From: Varanus komodoensis
Lineage: Eukaryota; Chordata; Lepidosauria; Squamata; Varanidae
Direction: 5' to 3'
DNA length: 64,000 bases
Assembly: GCF_004798865.1 (NCBI RefSeq)
Contig: NW_025335268.1
Coordinates: 114,244,346-114,308,345 of the forward strand
The position numbers were made by a program, and so were the translations under genes. The number at the start of each line of letters is the position of its first letter. Position 1 is the first letter of the stretch. Shown here piece after piece: positions 45,927 through 56,487 of the stretch. The notes under the pieces are model-generated. The model had not been told where the DNA came from and did no database searches. It worked only from the letters and a program-made list of their open reading frames with translations.

Positions 45927-46851
45927 AGGACCCCTTGACTTTCTATGTGGCACTTTAGGGGTCTGGAGGGGCTGCTGTGGGAAGGAGAGGGTAAATAAAC
46001 CCACTTCTGTTAATGTAGTTAATTCCTAGATCTAAACCTACCATTGCTACTTGTTTTGGTAAATTGCAGTTTAGAAGCTTGCTTCCTTATTTGGAGGGCA
46101 GTGAAATATTATGTCATGGTGAAGTAAAGAGAGGGAGGATACATCACTTTTCCCCTCTTTGGAATAGGTGTTGCTATTTCCTGTGATGCAGCACTACCCA
46201 GTGCATGTTTACTGAGAAGTTAACATGCTGTGCTTCATGAGGTTTTCTCCCCATTAAATATGTTTAGGGTAACTGCCTTAAGAGTACATTCATTCCTAAA
46301 TTTCTAGTCAGAAATAATGCACATGGAATTCAATAGGACTTATTCTCAGGTAAGTGACTATAGGATTGCAGCCTAACAGTTTTAGGGAATGAAAATTGTC
46401 ACATCTAAAATTGCAACCCTATATGTGTCTACTCAAAATAAGACTCATTGAAGTCATTAGGATTATATTGTAAGTGGTTCTAAGACTGTAGTCTAAATAG
46501 TTGTGTTTGAACTCAGGTGTCTGCTTAGATTGGAATGTCTGTCACATTAGAAGACCCACAACTATTCAAGCTCTTTCCACTAACTGTGGTGCTTACTCAC
46601 CCCTCTTTTCTCTAAGGTTCTCTGTATTTTAGAATTAAATATTGCAAATTTGGAGATAAGTGTTAAAATGTAAACTTGAATAGGTATTTGTAATAAATCT
46701 TTTAAAGTATCCCTCTGGAAAATATATAGACAATTATTCTTTTACTGAAATTCTTCTCCTAACACAGTAATTTATATATGCAACATTTTCATATCCCATC
46801 ATACAAAGTGAAATCTTCCAGTTTTATTTTAAAAATTCTTTTTCTCTTTAG
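45927..46851. other. AK5 intron 7, right part, with two palindromic repeat copies
   Basis: Copies of the short dispersed repeat lie at about 46300-46376 ('GACTATAGGATTGCAGCCT') and 46412-46495 ('ATTGCAACCCTATATGTG'). It ends in the T-rich acceptor TTTTTCTCTTTAG of exon 8. Confidence 0.5.
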
Positions 46852-46928
46852 GTCCATGTAAGGTTGACCATCATCTCATTGTGGACCCTGGTGACATTTC
46901 TGATACTGAATTTGACTTTGAAGACCAG
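46852..46928 (+). CDS. AK5: AK5 exon 8 (linker between kinase domains)
   Basis: A 77-bp exon, phase 1 to phase 0. With the last base of exon 7 it encodes GPCKVDHHLIVDPGDISDTE, then FDFEDQ. Human AK5 has SSDLDPSMILDTGEIIDTGS, then DYEDQ, in this place, so it is the same acidic linker but much less conserved than exons 3-6. The acceptor is TCTCTTTAG and the donor is CAG|GTAATG. Confidence 0.93.
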
Positions 46929-48438
46929 GTAATGATTTAAACACAGTAAAGAGTTTCTCATTTATTTTGCCTTTTAGGAAAATTTCTTTGCCCTGTTTTT
47001 CTCCTCAATTCCTTATAAGTCAAACCATAGACTTACATGCTGTGCCTGTGATAAAGAAGATAAAATTAGTCATATGGCTACTTTGTTTAAGGATTTTGTT
47101 GATCCTTATTTACTCCTCCTCCTCCTCATTATTTGCAAAACTTTTCAAATTCAGGGGAAATTCCAGGTATGATAGAAATTGTATTTGTATGATCTTTTTA
47201 TCATTTTCTGTTACAGGCTTGTTTCAAGTTCAGACAAATTTCACCTTTGGTGTTACACAAATTGTTCTGGTAGCTAGAATAAAAGAAAATGCTGATATTT
47301 TTATAGGACTGTGATTTTTCAGAATTCAGGTCCATATTAATGTTGTCTCATAGCAATTACAAAATATTAATGAAGCCTTGCATATACTCTCATTAGGGCC
47401 TTAAACCTATGCACATTTGTTTAAGAGTAAAACCAATAAATTTAGTTGAACTTATTCTGAGGAAACTTGTATAACATTGTGCTGTAAGACAGCTGCTATC
47501 AAGTTATTTCATCATTCTCTCTTTCTCAACTTGAATGGATGAATTTCAGTACCTATGTAGCCAAAATACTGAGGGGTGTCAGCAGGGGACAGTACAGAAA
47601 ATTGGGAATCGGAGAGAATAGAATGGAGTACACTAGAAAAGGGCTGCAGGGCTGGAACCCTATACAGGAGTACTTTATGTTGCAATATTTTATTGAAGGT
47701 CTTATTTATTCCCTGTGATAATGTGATAACTTCACATTATCAGTTTCTAGGTAGCCAAAATATTCACAGGATTGTTGTCATATATTCATTCATATATACA
47801 CATTAGTTTCCATATATATATGTGCACTGACAAATGCAGATCTAAGAGAATGTTTAACATGAGATATGCATTTAGGGGGAATAACTATGACTAAAATGGA
47901 GAAATAGGTTCAAATGCTTTTTAAGGTCCAAAAACATAGGTTTATTTCTTACGTAATTTCATTTCCACATTAGAGAAGGGAAAAATAGCTTGGTAATATA
48001 CCCTGTAGCACATGGGTTAGTATACTTGTTACAAGAGACATTAAAAACAGGGAAATTAGCATTTGCCAAATAAGGAGGACAAACCTATGGAAATTATAGA
48101 GCAAAACTCTTGTGCTGATGAAAATGGTGGGTTGTGGAGGTGGAAATAGATTTAAAATGAAAGGAAAAGGAATAGAGTTGAAACAGCTAGAATGACCTGA
48201 TTTCAGAGGAAGGAGAAACCAAAAGATTTAACCTCCTGGTTCTCAGAAAATTATGGATTGCCTCCTCTCTCTCCAATAAAGACTAGCAAAGTCAGTTTAA
48301 TGTGAAGTATTAACACTCAGGCTTAATCCACAATGAACATTTTTGGTACCCTACTTACCTTGGACCCCAGGAACGCAATGACTAATGCAACATAAAGCAG
48401 ATCTCCTGGCTCCCCTAGGTCAAGCAAGGAATAAGACT
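46929..48438. other. AK5 intron 8, left part
   Basis: A short palindromic repeat copy lies at about 47398-47480. A 115-codon frame at 46967-47314 is intronic read-through without family resemblance. The rest is unremarkable. Confidence 0.4.
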
Positions 48439-49134
48439 GTAACTATTACGTGTCATAATCTCTGGTGCCAGCTCAGCATGAAACTGACACCCAAGGTCTC
48501 ATGAGTAATTCACAACCCTTTCTGATGTACTCCTGGGAGTTATCAGAATTGCAGACTTGGACTCAAGGATGCCAGAGATGGCAGAGCTAAATTACCAATG
48601 ACCAGCTGCTGGAGCAAATGGTTGGCCTCAAGAGATTGGGAGATGGGCCATCTCTTCATGGGTCAGTTGGAGGGAATGAGTCAGGGGACAGAGAAGCTCT
48701 TTGTTCCTCTTTGGGGAATCCATTTTGCTGCCTATTTGCAGCAAAGAGCCTTGTGATGCACTGTATGTTGTACCTCACTAGAAGGTAGATATTCTCTGTC
48801 TAGATTAGAGGGTTAGCTTTGTTGCTTTTGGGTCCAAATCGTACAACAAAACCCCAGGATTGGGAGAGAGCGGGTGTTTGATTTGCTTCAATTGTAAAAC
48901 TGTTGCTTTCCAACTTCCCTATGCCTTCCCCACTTCACCCTGTTTTATCCTTTTAACTGGTGGTTTTATTTCCCTCCACCTCTATGTTTTAACCTCTTAC
49001 TAAACTTGTTTTATTCCTCATTCTTGCATAATTGTGTGCTAAATCTGTGTCTGGTCTGGGAGCTGTGGCACTAGGGAATTTCTGGGTGGAATTAGACCCA
49101 GTTGGCCAGGGGAAGGGTTAGGGTTTCTGCTTCA
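48439..49134 (+). mobile_element. Solo LTR, family B copy 1
   Basis: Starts TGTAACTATTACG and ends near TTCTGCTTCA. It matches 60207-61026 in block order: 'TTGGACTCAAGGATG', 'TTTGTTCCTC', 'AGAAGGTAGA', 'TTTTAACCTCTTACTAAAC', 'GTGTCTGGTCTGGG', 'CCCAGTTGGCCAGGGGAAG'. It is an old solo LTR. The adjacent env fossil at 49295 lies in the opposite orientation, so the two are probably separate. Confidence 0.62.
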
Positions 49135-49148
49135 ACTAGATTTTAAAT

Positions 49149-49150
<2 letters not shown>

Positions 49151-49184
<34 letters not shown>
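49151..49184 (+). repeat. (TATG)n microsatellite
   Basis: A run of ATAT followed by about seven TATG units. Confidence 0.9.
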
Positions 49185-49245
49185 TACTAAAGTTTCAGAC
49201 TGTAATTTTAGTTTCAAACATTGTAAGGTTAATAATCAGTGGGTA

Positions 49246-49290
49246 AGAACACAGAAACATAGAAATGGAGCAAGTCAGAAGGGGCCTCCC
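49246..49290 (-). mobile_element. CR1 terminal scrap
   Basis: 'AACACAGAAACATAGAAATG' and 'CAAGTCAGAAGGGGCCTCC' are the reversed last 45 bases of CR1. Confidence 0.8.
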
Positions 49291-49294
49291 TGAT

Positions 49295-49941
49295 AATATA
49301 ACTTCACATTCTTTCTCCTGATTTTGTTCACTTTCGGGATCTGTTTCATCTATTAGCATCAACTGGTTATTACAGGGCAGAAGTTTTAAAGGCATTTGTT
49401 TCGAAACTGCAGTCTCTATTAGCCTTTGTACTAAGCCTCTTGTACAGGGAATGAGGCAGCATCCCAGAGCAGTGAGTATCCCTATCACCATTGTCAAAGA
49501 TGTAAGAACAGAGACTATTGTGCCTCTCCATCTTCCAAACCATTATTCAAACCAACCTGTGAGGGAGCTATCTATTCCTGAATTCTCAGCTAATTCTTGG
49601 GCCAGAGTAGTAAGACTTTCGAGGGCCCTTGTGATGGTTCCATCAGGGGCCGTATTGTTCAGAATAAATGTGCAACACTTACTTCCCAACATTACACAAA
49701 CCCCTCCCTTTTCTGTTCTTTTCTTCAGAATCTTGATGTGAGAAACACTACTCCACTATTTCTCTTGTGTTCAAACCTAGCTAACACGAATGTTACTATT
49801 TTCTCATTATTAGGTTTGGGAAGCATAGCTTTGCAGTACTGCAAACAAACCGGTAACCATTGCATACAACAAACAATCCCTATTACTACTATCCCTATAA
49901 TAAGCATATACTTAGCCATCCCAGGTTTGGAGACCAATTAG
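49295..49941 (-). pseudogene. Retroviral env fossil (gammaretrovirus-like transmembrane part)
   Basis: The minus strand carries an envelope remnant. The visible parts are a TM ectodomain with a CX6CC motif (CVMLGSKCC), then a membrane anchor and short tail (LTALGCCLIPCTRGLVQ, near 49430-49470). Nearer the high-coordinate end is a hydrophobic leader-like stretch (KYMLIIGIVVIGIVCC). The CX6CC pattern is that of gamma-type envelopes, which fuse membranes during entry in the living virus. This copy is incomplete and broken; no gag or pol is recognised near it and it has no matching LTR in its orientation. It looks old. Family placement beyond gamma-like is inference. Confidence 0.72.
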
Positions 49942-50489
49942 CTAACCCTCAAAATTTGAAACCCTCAAAATATTCATGCTTCCTCTGTACCCAAGTTGTG
50001 CAACTGTGTTCAGAGATCTCATGGAGGAGATTTTTCCTGTGGAGTTCTGTGTTTGCCAACTATTTCCAATGTGGGTCATTGAGCTAGACATATTTGCTGA
50101 CTTTCACCTTTTTACTCAGCACTAAATCCTCTTGCTCCCATGGTGTGCATTCCAGGTTGTACTAAGTGGCACTCACTAGCCCTGTTTGTGTGAATAATGC
50201 ATAGCAGTCAACATCCACATGCAGTTGCCCATCCAGCTGTAGGCCAGCGCCTTTCCAGCTTAGCAAGGGCTGCCACCTCATGCTAGCTGCTGCATAGCTA
50301 TAAATCAAGCTTCTCCAAACCGTCTCACACAGGGGCCTATTCCAGCTTGTGCTGTTCGGCTGTAAGTCTCTTGGGTGCTGTAGAGATACTGCCAATCCAC
50401 CAGCAACTGCCCCCACCCCCAAACTAGTAATCTGCTTCCATGTTTCTTGCCTGCAGTAGCCTCACATGGAGAGTATTTTTCCCTAGGGA
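49942..50489. other. AK5 intron 8 spacer
   Basis: No recognisable repeat. An 86-codon minus frame at 50162-50422 has no family resemblance. This stretch could be a continuation of the older element carrying the env remnant, but nothing proves it. Confidence 0.3.
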
Positions 50490-50811
50490 GCTACCCTAGG
50501 GAGCCCTTTTGGCTCTTGCTTCTTGGCAGAGCGGCAGAGGCTGGGAGAGTGTGCTGAGCATGGCCAGGGGACTTGCAAAGGCAAGGAAGGAGCTGGGCAG
50601 AGGAGCGGGGAGGACAGGAGCAGCAGAGAGGAAGGGAGGCGGGGCCAGAGAGGCCAGGAGGAAGCAGAGGGGCGGGGCCACTAGCCTGAGAGGCTTATAA
50701 GGCGTTCTCCCTTGTCTGCGTCCCTTAGCTGTGTCCTGGGCTGCCTGGGGACTCTCTTCCCTGGGGGCAGGTTTTTTATTTTTATTAAAATTAGGCTTTC
50801 TGGACCCACGG
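50490..50811 (+). promoter_or_regulatory. GC-rich patch with GC boxes and TATA box
   Basis: A GC-rich island in AT-rich intron. GGAGGCGGGGCC (about 50635-50646) and GGGGCGGGGCC (50669-50679) are Sp1-type boxes. TTATAAGG (50695-50702) follows 16 bp later, at a fitting distance for a TATA promoter. ATTAAA (50784-50789) lies about 85 bp further, as expected for the R region of an LTR. It abuts a CR1 fragment at 50812. It could be a truncated LTR promoter or a LINE/SINE promoter; a host promoter is less likely. Confidence 0.4.
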
Positions 50812-51260
50812 GAGAAGGTGCCATTGATGAGCACTCTTTGAGTCCAATTTGGCCGCCAATATTGGATCTGCCTAATAGTTTATCTAGTCCACTTTTCGCT
50901 AATTTGCTTATCAGAAAGTCATGGGGCACTATTTTGAAAACTTTGCTGAAGCAGAAGGAGATTATCTCCTCAGCATTTCCTATGTTCATTTGGGAGGTTC
51001 CCAGTCAAAAAACTGAGCTTAAAACAGTTTAGCAGGATTTGTTTTTGATAAATTCATGTTGGCTTCTATTAATCACTGCATTTTCATCAAGATGCTTGCA
51101 GACTGATTTTTTTTATTAATTTGTTCCAGAATTTTTCCAGGAAGTGATGTAAGACTAAGAGGTCTATAATTCCCAGGTTCATTTTTTTCCCCTTTTTGAA
51201 CATGGGGACAATGTTAGCCCTTCGCTAGTCCTCTGGCGCTTCTGTTTTCCCAGATTTTCA
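50812..51260 (-). mobile_element. CR1 LINE internal fragment
   Basis: 'GAGAAGGTGCCATTGATGAG', 'TTGCTTATCAGAAAGTCATG' and 'ATAAATTCATGTTGGCTTCT' repeat the block order of 40995-41250. It is diverged and has no terminal repeat. Confidence 0.8.
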
Positions 51261-51949
51261 AGTGAGTTTTCCAAGGAAGGGACAGTGACACTGACTTCAC
51301 GGATTCAGTGACCTCCCCTGAGAGTGCCTTCAAAATGATTGGAGGCACTCTGACCTTCCAAGGTTCCCTTCCACTACCCCCTTTTGCAGCCAACTGCTTT
51401 TCATACCCATGAGAAGTTATTTGGGGACATCAGGGTTCATCTGCACTTTTTTCTTTCATTATGCAGTATGCTGCAACTTTAAACCCTAGATCTGCAGGAA
51501 GGGAATGACCTCAGTAAACTTTATCTATGAATGCAGCTAGCATCTCTTATTAGTTCAATATGATTCTTTCAGGCACTTTCAGGTTTTCAATGATATACAG
51601 ACTGTCAGGCATAAAATAATGTTTTAAAAACATTATTTCATCTGTCCATGCGCACATTTACTACAATGTCCATCTTAAGCACCACTTGCATGACACCACA
51701 GAAGGGAATAGGAAGCAGCCAGCCCAAGTCATGGCTAAATAACCATGCAGTAAATACACATCTCTGCTGAGAAGGAAAATGCATAATCTTTCCCTCCGCG
51801 CGCGTGTGTATGTGGTTGTCTGTGTAGGAACCCATTTATGAACGGGAGTATTTTTTTCCAGGGGAATGGGGAAACCTTATTGGTGTTTGCAAGGAAAGGC
51901 TGTGTGGCTTTATTAGTACTGAAGTCAGAGGCACTAGCCAGTATATGAC
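51261..51949. other. AK5 intron 8 spacer
   Basis: No frame or repeat that I recognise; a GCGCGCGTGTGT run lies near 51798. Confidence 0.35.
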
Positions 51950-52370
51950 CCTGACTCTGTCACAGGGCCACCAAGCAGCAGAGGAACGGATGAGCCAGCA
52001 AGGCACGGTTGACCCTACCAGTAAAGAAAGTGAAGTGGTCACTTTAGGTGGCAGATACTGGGAGGTGACTATTTTTGAAGGACAGAAATGTGTTTGCCAT
52101 GCTGCCTACTCTGCACCCCCAAGGCATGCCTGCTGCCTTCAGGTGCAGTGGAAGATATTGACCCATTCCTAGTGTTGACCCATTGCTAGATATTGACCCA
52201 TTGCTAGAGGCACCTACTAGCCTGGTTGTCTTTAGTATATAAAGCAGGAGAGGGTAGTATCTTGTTCTTTGCCTCAGGCAACAAAATGGCTTGGGTCAAC
52301 ACTCAGGCAAGGACGAAATAAAGCAACTAGTCTCCTAGGAAGGAAAGGAATATCCCAGTAGCACACACAC
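51950..52370 (+). mobile_element. Possible solo LTR (TATA and polyadenylation pair)
   Basis: TATATAAA (52236-52243) is followed 74 bp later by AATAAA (52317-52322), the spacing of an LTR R region. 'CTCAGGCAACAAAATGG' lies between them. No second copy in the window and no clear TG/CA ends, so family and limits are unknown. Confidence 0.3.
52154..52206. repeat. Tandem repeat, 3 units of 17-18 bp
   Basis: Three units of the form TTGACCCATT(C/G)CTAG.. follow one another just upstream of the TATA box at 52236. Confidence 0.85.
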
Positions 52371-52384
52371 TAAAAGTTGATGAG

Positions 52385-52815
52385 GGCAACAAAAATGATC
52401 CAGGGTTTGGAAACACTGCCCTAATGAGGAGAGAGTAAAAGAACTGGGCATGCTCAACAGGGGAGACATGGTATCACTCTCTAAGTACCTCAAAGGCTGC
52501 CACAAAGAGGAAGGTTAAGTTCTCTTCTTCCTGATTCCAGAGTGCAGGACATAGAATAATAAAGGCAATAAAGAATAATAAAGTCAAGCACCCTGATTCA
52601 GGCTGGATATCAGGAAGAGCTTCCTCACTGTCAGAGCAGCAAGACAGTGGAACCAGTTGCCCTGAGAGTTGGTGGGCTCTCCCACACTAGAGACATTCAA
52701 AAGAAACTGGAGACCCATCTGAGTGAGATGATGCAACTTGGTTTTCTGCAACAGCAGGAGTTTGGACCTGATGGCCTTCATGGCCCCTTCCAACTCAACT
52801 ATTCTATGATTCTAT
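52385..52815 (+). mobile_element. CR1 3' end
   Basis: 'AAAATGATCCAGGGTTTGG', 'CTCAACAGGGGAGACATGG', 'GCTGGATATCAGGAAGAGCT' and 'GATGGCCTTCATGGCCCC' lead to the terminus 'ATTCTATGATTCTAT'. Clean 3' end; 5'-truncated. Confidence 0.9.
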
Positions 52816-52861
52816 CATAAGATTTCAAGGTGGCTAGATGGTGTGTGGGGGTGGGTGGACA

Positions 52862-53957
52862 TGGTGAATGTGTTTTACCTCAATTTCCAGGAAAGCCTTT
52901 GACAAGGACCCACATGATTTCCTGGTTGAGAAACTTATGAGCTTCGGGATAGATCGATGCAATGTTTGATGGATTGGGGCATAGCTGATGGATGACAAGC
53001 AGAGGGTGACTATCAGGGAGAATCATCAGGATAGCAGCTGGTGATGAATGGAGTTCCCCAGGGCTCAGTCCTGGGACCAATTCTGTTCAACCTTTTTATC
53101 AATTACCTGGAAGAGGAGGTAACCAGTCTACTGACTAAATTCATGGATGATACCAAAGTGGGGGGTGGTGACCACAACTGAGGAGCTGGACACGCTGTGG
53201 AAGTGAGCAGTGGACAACAAGATGGCATTCAATGTGGATAAGTGCAAGGTCTTGTACTTGGGACACAGGAATAGATGCCATAGGTATAGAATGGGGGATA
53301 AGTGGCTAGAAAGCAGCCCTTGAGAAAGAGATCTCGAGACACTTGTCAACAGTAGGCCAAACATGAGCCAGCAGTATGATACAGCAGTTAAGAAGGCAAA
53401 TGCTTATATAGAGATGTATAGTCAAAAGTGTGGCTTCCAGATCGAGAGAGGTGTTAGTACTGCTCTATAAGACTCAGGTATGCCCACAACTGGAGTACTG
53501 TGTCCAATTCTGGGCCCCACATTATAAGAGAGACAGAGCTAGGATAGAATTATTTCAATGCAAGGTCAGAAGGATTGTAGTTGAAGTGTGGGGGATGCCT
53601 TATGAGATGAGATGGAGGAAAATGGGCATTTTCAGCCTGGAGAAGAAGAGACTCAGAGTGGATCTCATAGTTACATGGAGGGTTGCGACCTGTTCTGACT
53701 GTGGTGGACGGAAGGATGCAATCCACTGGAGCAAAGCAAAAGGAACTGGGTTTCAGGCTGGATGTCAGGCAGTACTTCCTGACGGTTAGGACACCTAGGA
53801 TGTGGAATGTGTTTCCACTGGAGGTGGTGGAGGCCACATCAGTGAGGCCATTCAAAGTAAATCTGGACACCCACGTGTTGGACATCATATGACTTCTGCT
53901 AGCAGTCAGACTAGATGGCTCTGGAGACGCCTTCTGACTCGCTGCTTTTCTATGTTT
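52862..53957 (+). mobile_element. CR1 3' kilobase
   Basis: Pieces in order are the catalytic block near 52870 ('GGAAAGCCTTTGACAAGG'), 'GTTCCCCAGGGCTCAGTCCT' (53051), 'QLEYCVQFWAPHYKRDRARI' (53483) and the terminus 'GCTTTTCTATGTTTCT' at 53957. Several frameshifts. It lies head to tail behind the CR1 at 52385 but belongs to the TTTCTATG-tailed subfamily. Confidence 0.9.
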
Positions 53958-56297
53958 CTCAACAAAGCATTTTATAAAATATGTGTTTTGCATGCAGGAA
54001 GAGCTCCTGAAGAGTGTTTCAAGGGGCAATATTGTCACCTTAGTCGTGTAAATCCAGTTCGGATTTATCTTTCCATTCCTGCCATTTCATTAAAGAAGGA
54101 AGTTGTGAAGTTCTGATTAATTTTGTCAGTTGTAACATCTTATATGTTTATAGAGAAAATGAATCAGGCATATGCCGATGGGCACATTTGACTACCCTCC
54201 CTGGACAGGGCAGCAAATTGCCAGGTTAGCAGCAATGGGGTTGCCAGCAACCCAGCCCGCTCACTTCTGAATTGAGAAAATATAAGCTTGAGTACCCACT
54301 GCACTTTAAAAAAGCAGATAATTTCTTGAAGCTAATTAGAACTGGCAAGAGAAAAACCGATTCAGAAAAGAGGTTAGCAGGTGTTCTTTTTTTTCCAGTC
54401 TAAGCAGATTCCTGATACTGTAGTTGCATCATATGCACATGCCTACACACATGTCAAATGTTTTGCTTGCATTTTTCCTAAGCAAAGCACTCCGTTACAC
54501 AAGTGTGTTTGCTAGCTGATTTAAAGCATAAGACCATGAAACTACAAACTGCAATTTAAATAGGGAGAAGGGAGACTGGGCTGACCATCTGTGCTATAAC
54601 ACAACCTAAATTTTATATTTGGCATAATAAAAGCAAAAGTAAACTCAAATTTCTTTTGAGAATACAAACAAATAAAAGTACTTTAGCTTAAAAAGTTTGC
54701 CTTTGGTACATGAGAATGTTGCGGTTATGGTAGAAGCTTAATGCTTCACTGACTTTTTTTCATGACACAGGCAGGCTTCATTCTGTGAATTGTTCCAAGT
54801 GTTTCTCTGCTGAGACTTTCAAGTGAAGAAGAGAGGATTCGTATCTATATCTCAGTGCGTCATATATAGCTGAAAGTACCTGTCAGAGAGATGAGACCAA
54901 GAGAGTTATGTTTCTAAGCAACCATATACAACTAAAGAGTTGAGAGCTAGCAGATATTTTGCACAATTTTTGACAGCTAACTGACGACTGGTATCCATAA
55001 GCAATGTGATATTTTCAAAAGATCAGAGAACTGACAGAATCTAGAACTATTTAGTGAAGAAGTTATACTTAAACTGCAATATAGACCATGATATTTTGGT
55101 CACTGGCACATAACCACATTTTCTTAGGTAACAGCTACCATCTTTGAGGTGCTTCCCAATTTAGAAGACTGGATTATGCAATCCCTGCTTCATATCATGG
55201 CTTATTCATGGGTTTGTTCATGGGTTATTCAACTCTCTAAAACTTCCTGCCATTAAGGCTGGACTAATATGACAGTCCATGAATTTCCCATGTCAGGGGT
55301 TGAATATTCAAAATGCCTGCCAGCATATGCTGCATTCCACTGTGATCAGTGGGCTTCAGTGATCATATGAAACCAAGTCCCAACCCTTGGTGCTGCTTTC
55401 TAAGAAGAAAACAAGTACACTGCTGAGTAGTGGGATGACATTGCTGGTTTATACATGGTTCATGTCAATGAGATGTTTATCAATCAAAACAGTACTATAT
55501 AGAGCAGCAATACTTTCCAAAACAACTGCCACACGGGCAGGTCTCCAGAAATTTACTCCGAAGATTAGCATTAGTAACAGCATCTCCCCAGGCAGCCTTT
55601 CTGGACCTTCATGATTTGTAAGGAAAGAATTTTGTTTTTATTCTGTATTGAAGAAAACAGAAGTTCTGAAAATAATTAAGATGGGAGAGAAGGATCCTAG
55701 CTCAGTGAAAGACCATTGAGAGGGCCTGGTTCTGAATGGCTCCCATAAGGTTCACATCGCTTTTCCACTCCTCTTCTTTTCATCAGTAGACTAAGTCCTT
55801 TATTATTTTCTTAAGCAATTTAGATACAATTTTAATCTTGCTGACATATACAGCTTGTGGGACTGTATGGCTTTGAATTTCTATTTTTTGCTTGTTTTCA
55901 AAATTATTTTTTACTTAGGTCTCTCTGATAAACAAGCTACTTTTTGTTGATTTCTGTCTGAAATCTGGAACCTTGTGCAAGCAGTGCAAGAGGCCTCCAC
56001 CCGAGTTTTGGTAATTTTCTCTCCCCTTGGGCAGTCCCTTATATTCCATAAGTTTTCATCTCTACCTCCTGGCTTTGTAGAGGAAATATTCATGAGGGAA
56101 AAGGTGGCTGCACACTGGAACAGAGAAAGGGAAAGATCTCTTCTGTTTACTTGTCTTCCATTTCTACAGTGTTGGCTTGCACTCTAGGAGTTTGCCGCTA
56201 AGTTAAAAGAATTTTTACCTATAGTACACACTCCTTGCTGCCAAAGCCCCTTGAGCCTCGAATGGCAGTTATGAGTCCAGGTGTAGCCCCAAACTGG
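53958..56297. other. AK5 intron 8 spacer
   Basis: About 2.3 kb without a recognisable repeat. A 60-codon minus frame at about 55430-55640 looks mildly protein-like but I cannot place it. Confidence 0.35.
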
Positions 56298-56487
56298 AAA
56301 CATAAAAACAAAGCAAATCAGAAGGGGTCTTCTGAGCCATCTAGTCTGACCCCTGGCTCCAGCATGCTCCACTCATGACATGTCTGCCATGTGCATGTCC
56401 AGCCTATCCTTGAACACCCTCACCAATGGGGCTTCAACCACCTCCTGTGGAAGCCCATTCCATATCCTTGGGGTCCTAACTGTCAGT
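56298..56487 (-). mobile_element. CR1 3' fragment
   Basis: 'GAAACATAAAAACAAAGC' is the reversed terminus. 'TCTAGTCTGACCCCTGGC', 'CCAGCCTATCCTTGAACACC' and 'GGAAGCCCATTCCATATCC' follow the CR1 at 25587 in order. Confidence 0.88.

Noticed and set aside
46967-47314. A 115-codon frame after exon 8
   Set aside because: Hydrophobic AT-rich intron reading with no conserved motif, starting 39 bp beyond the donor.
48439-49941. Reading the LTR and the env remnant as one provirus
   Set aside because: They lie in opposite orientations and no internal genes connect them.
55430-55640. A 60-codon minus frame with protein-like composition
   Set aside because: No family recognised, no splice or start context, and short enough to be chance.
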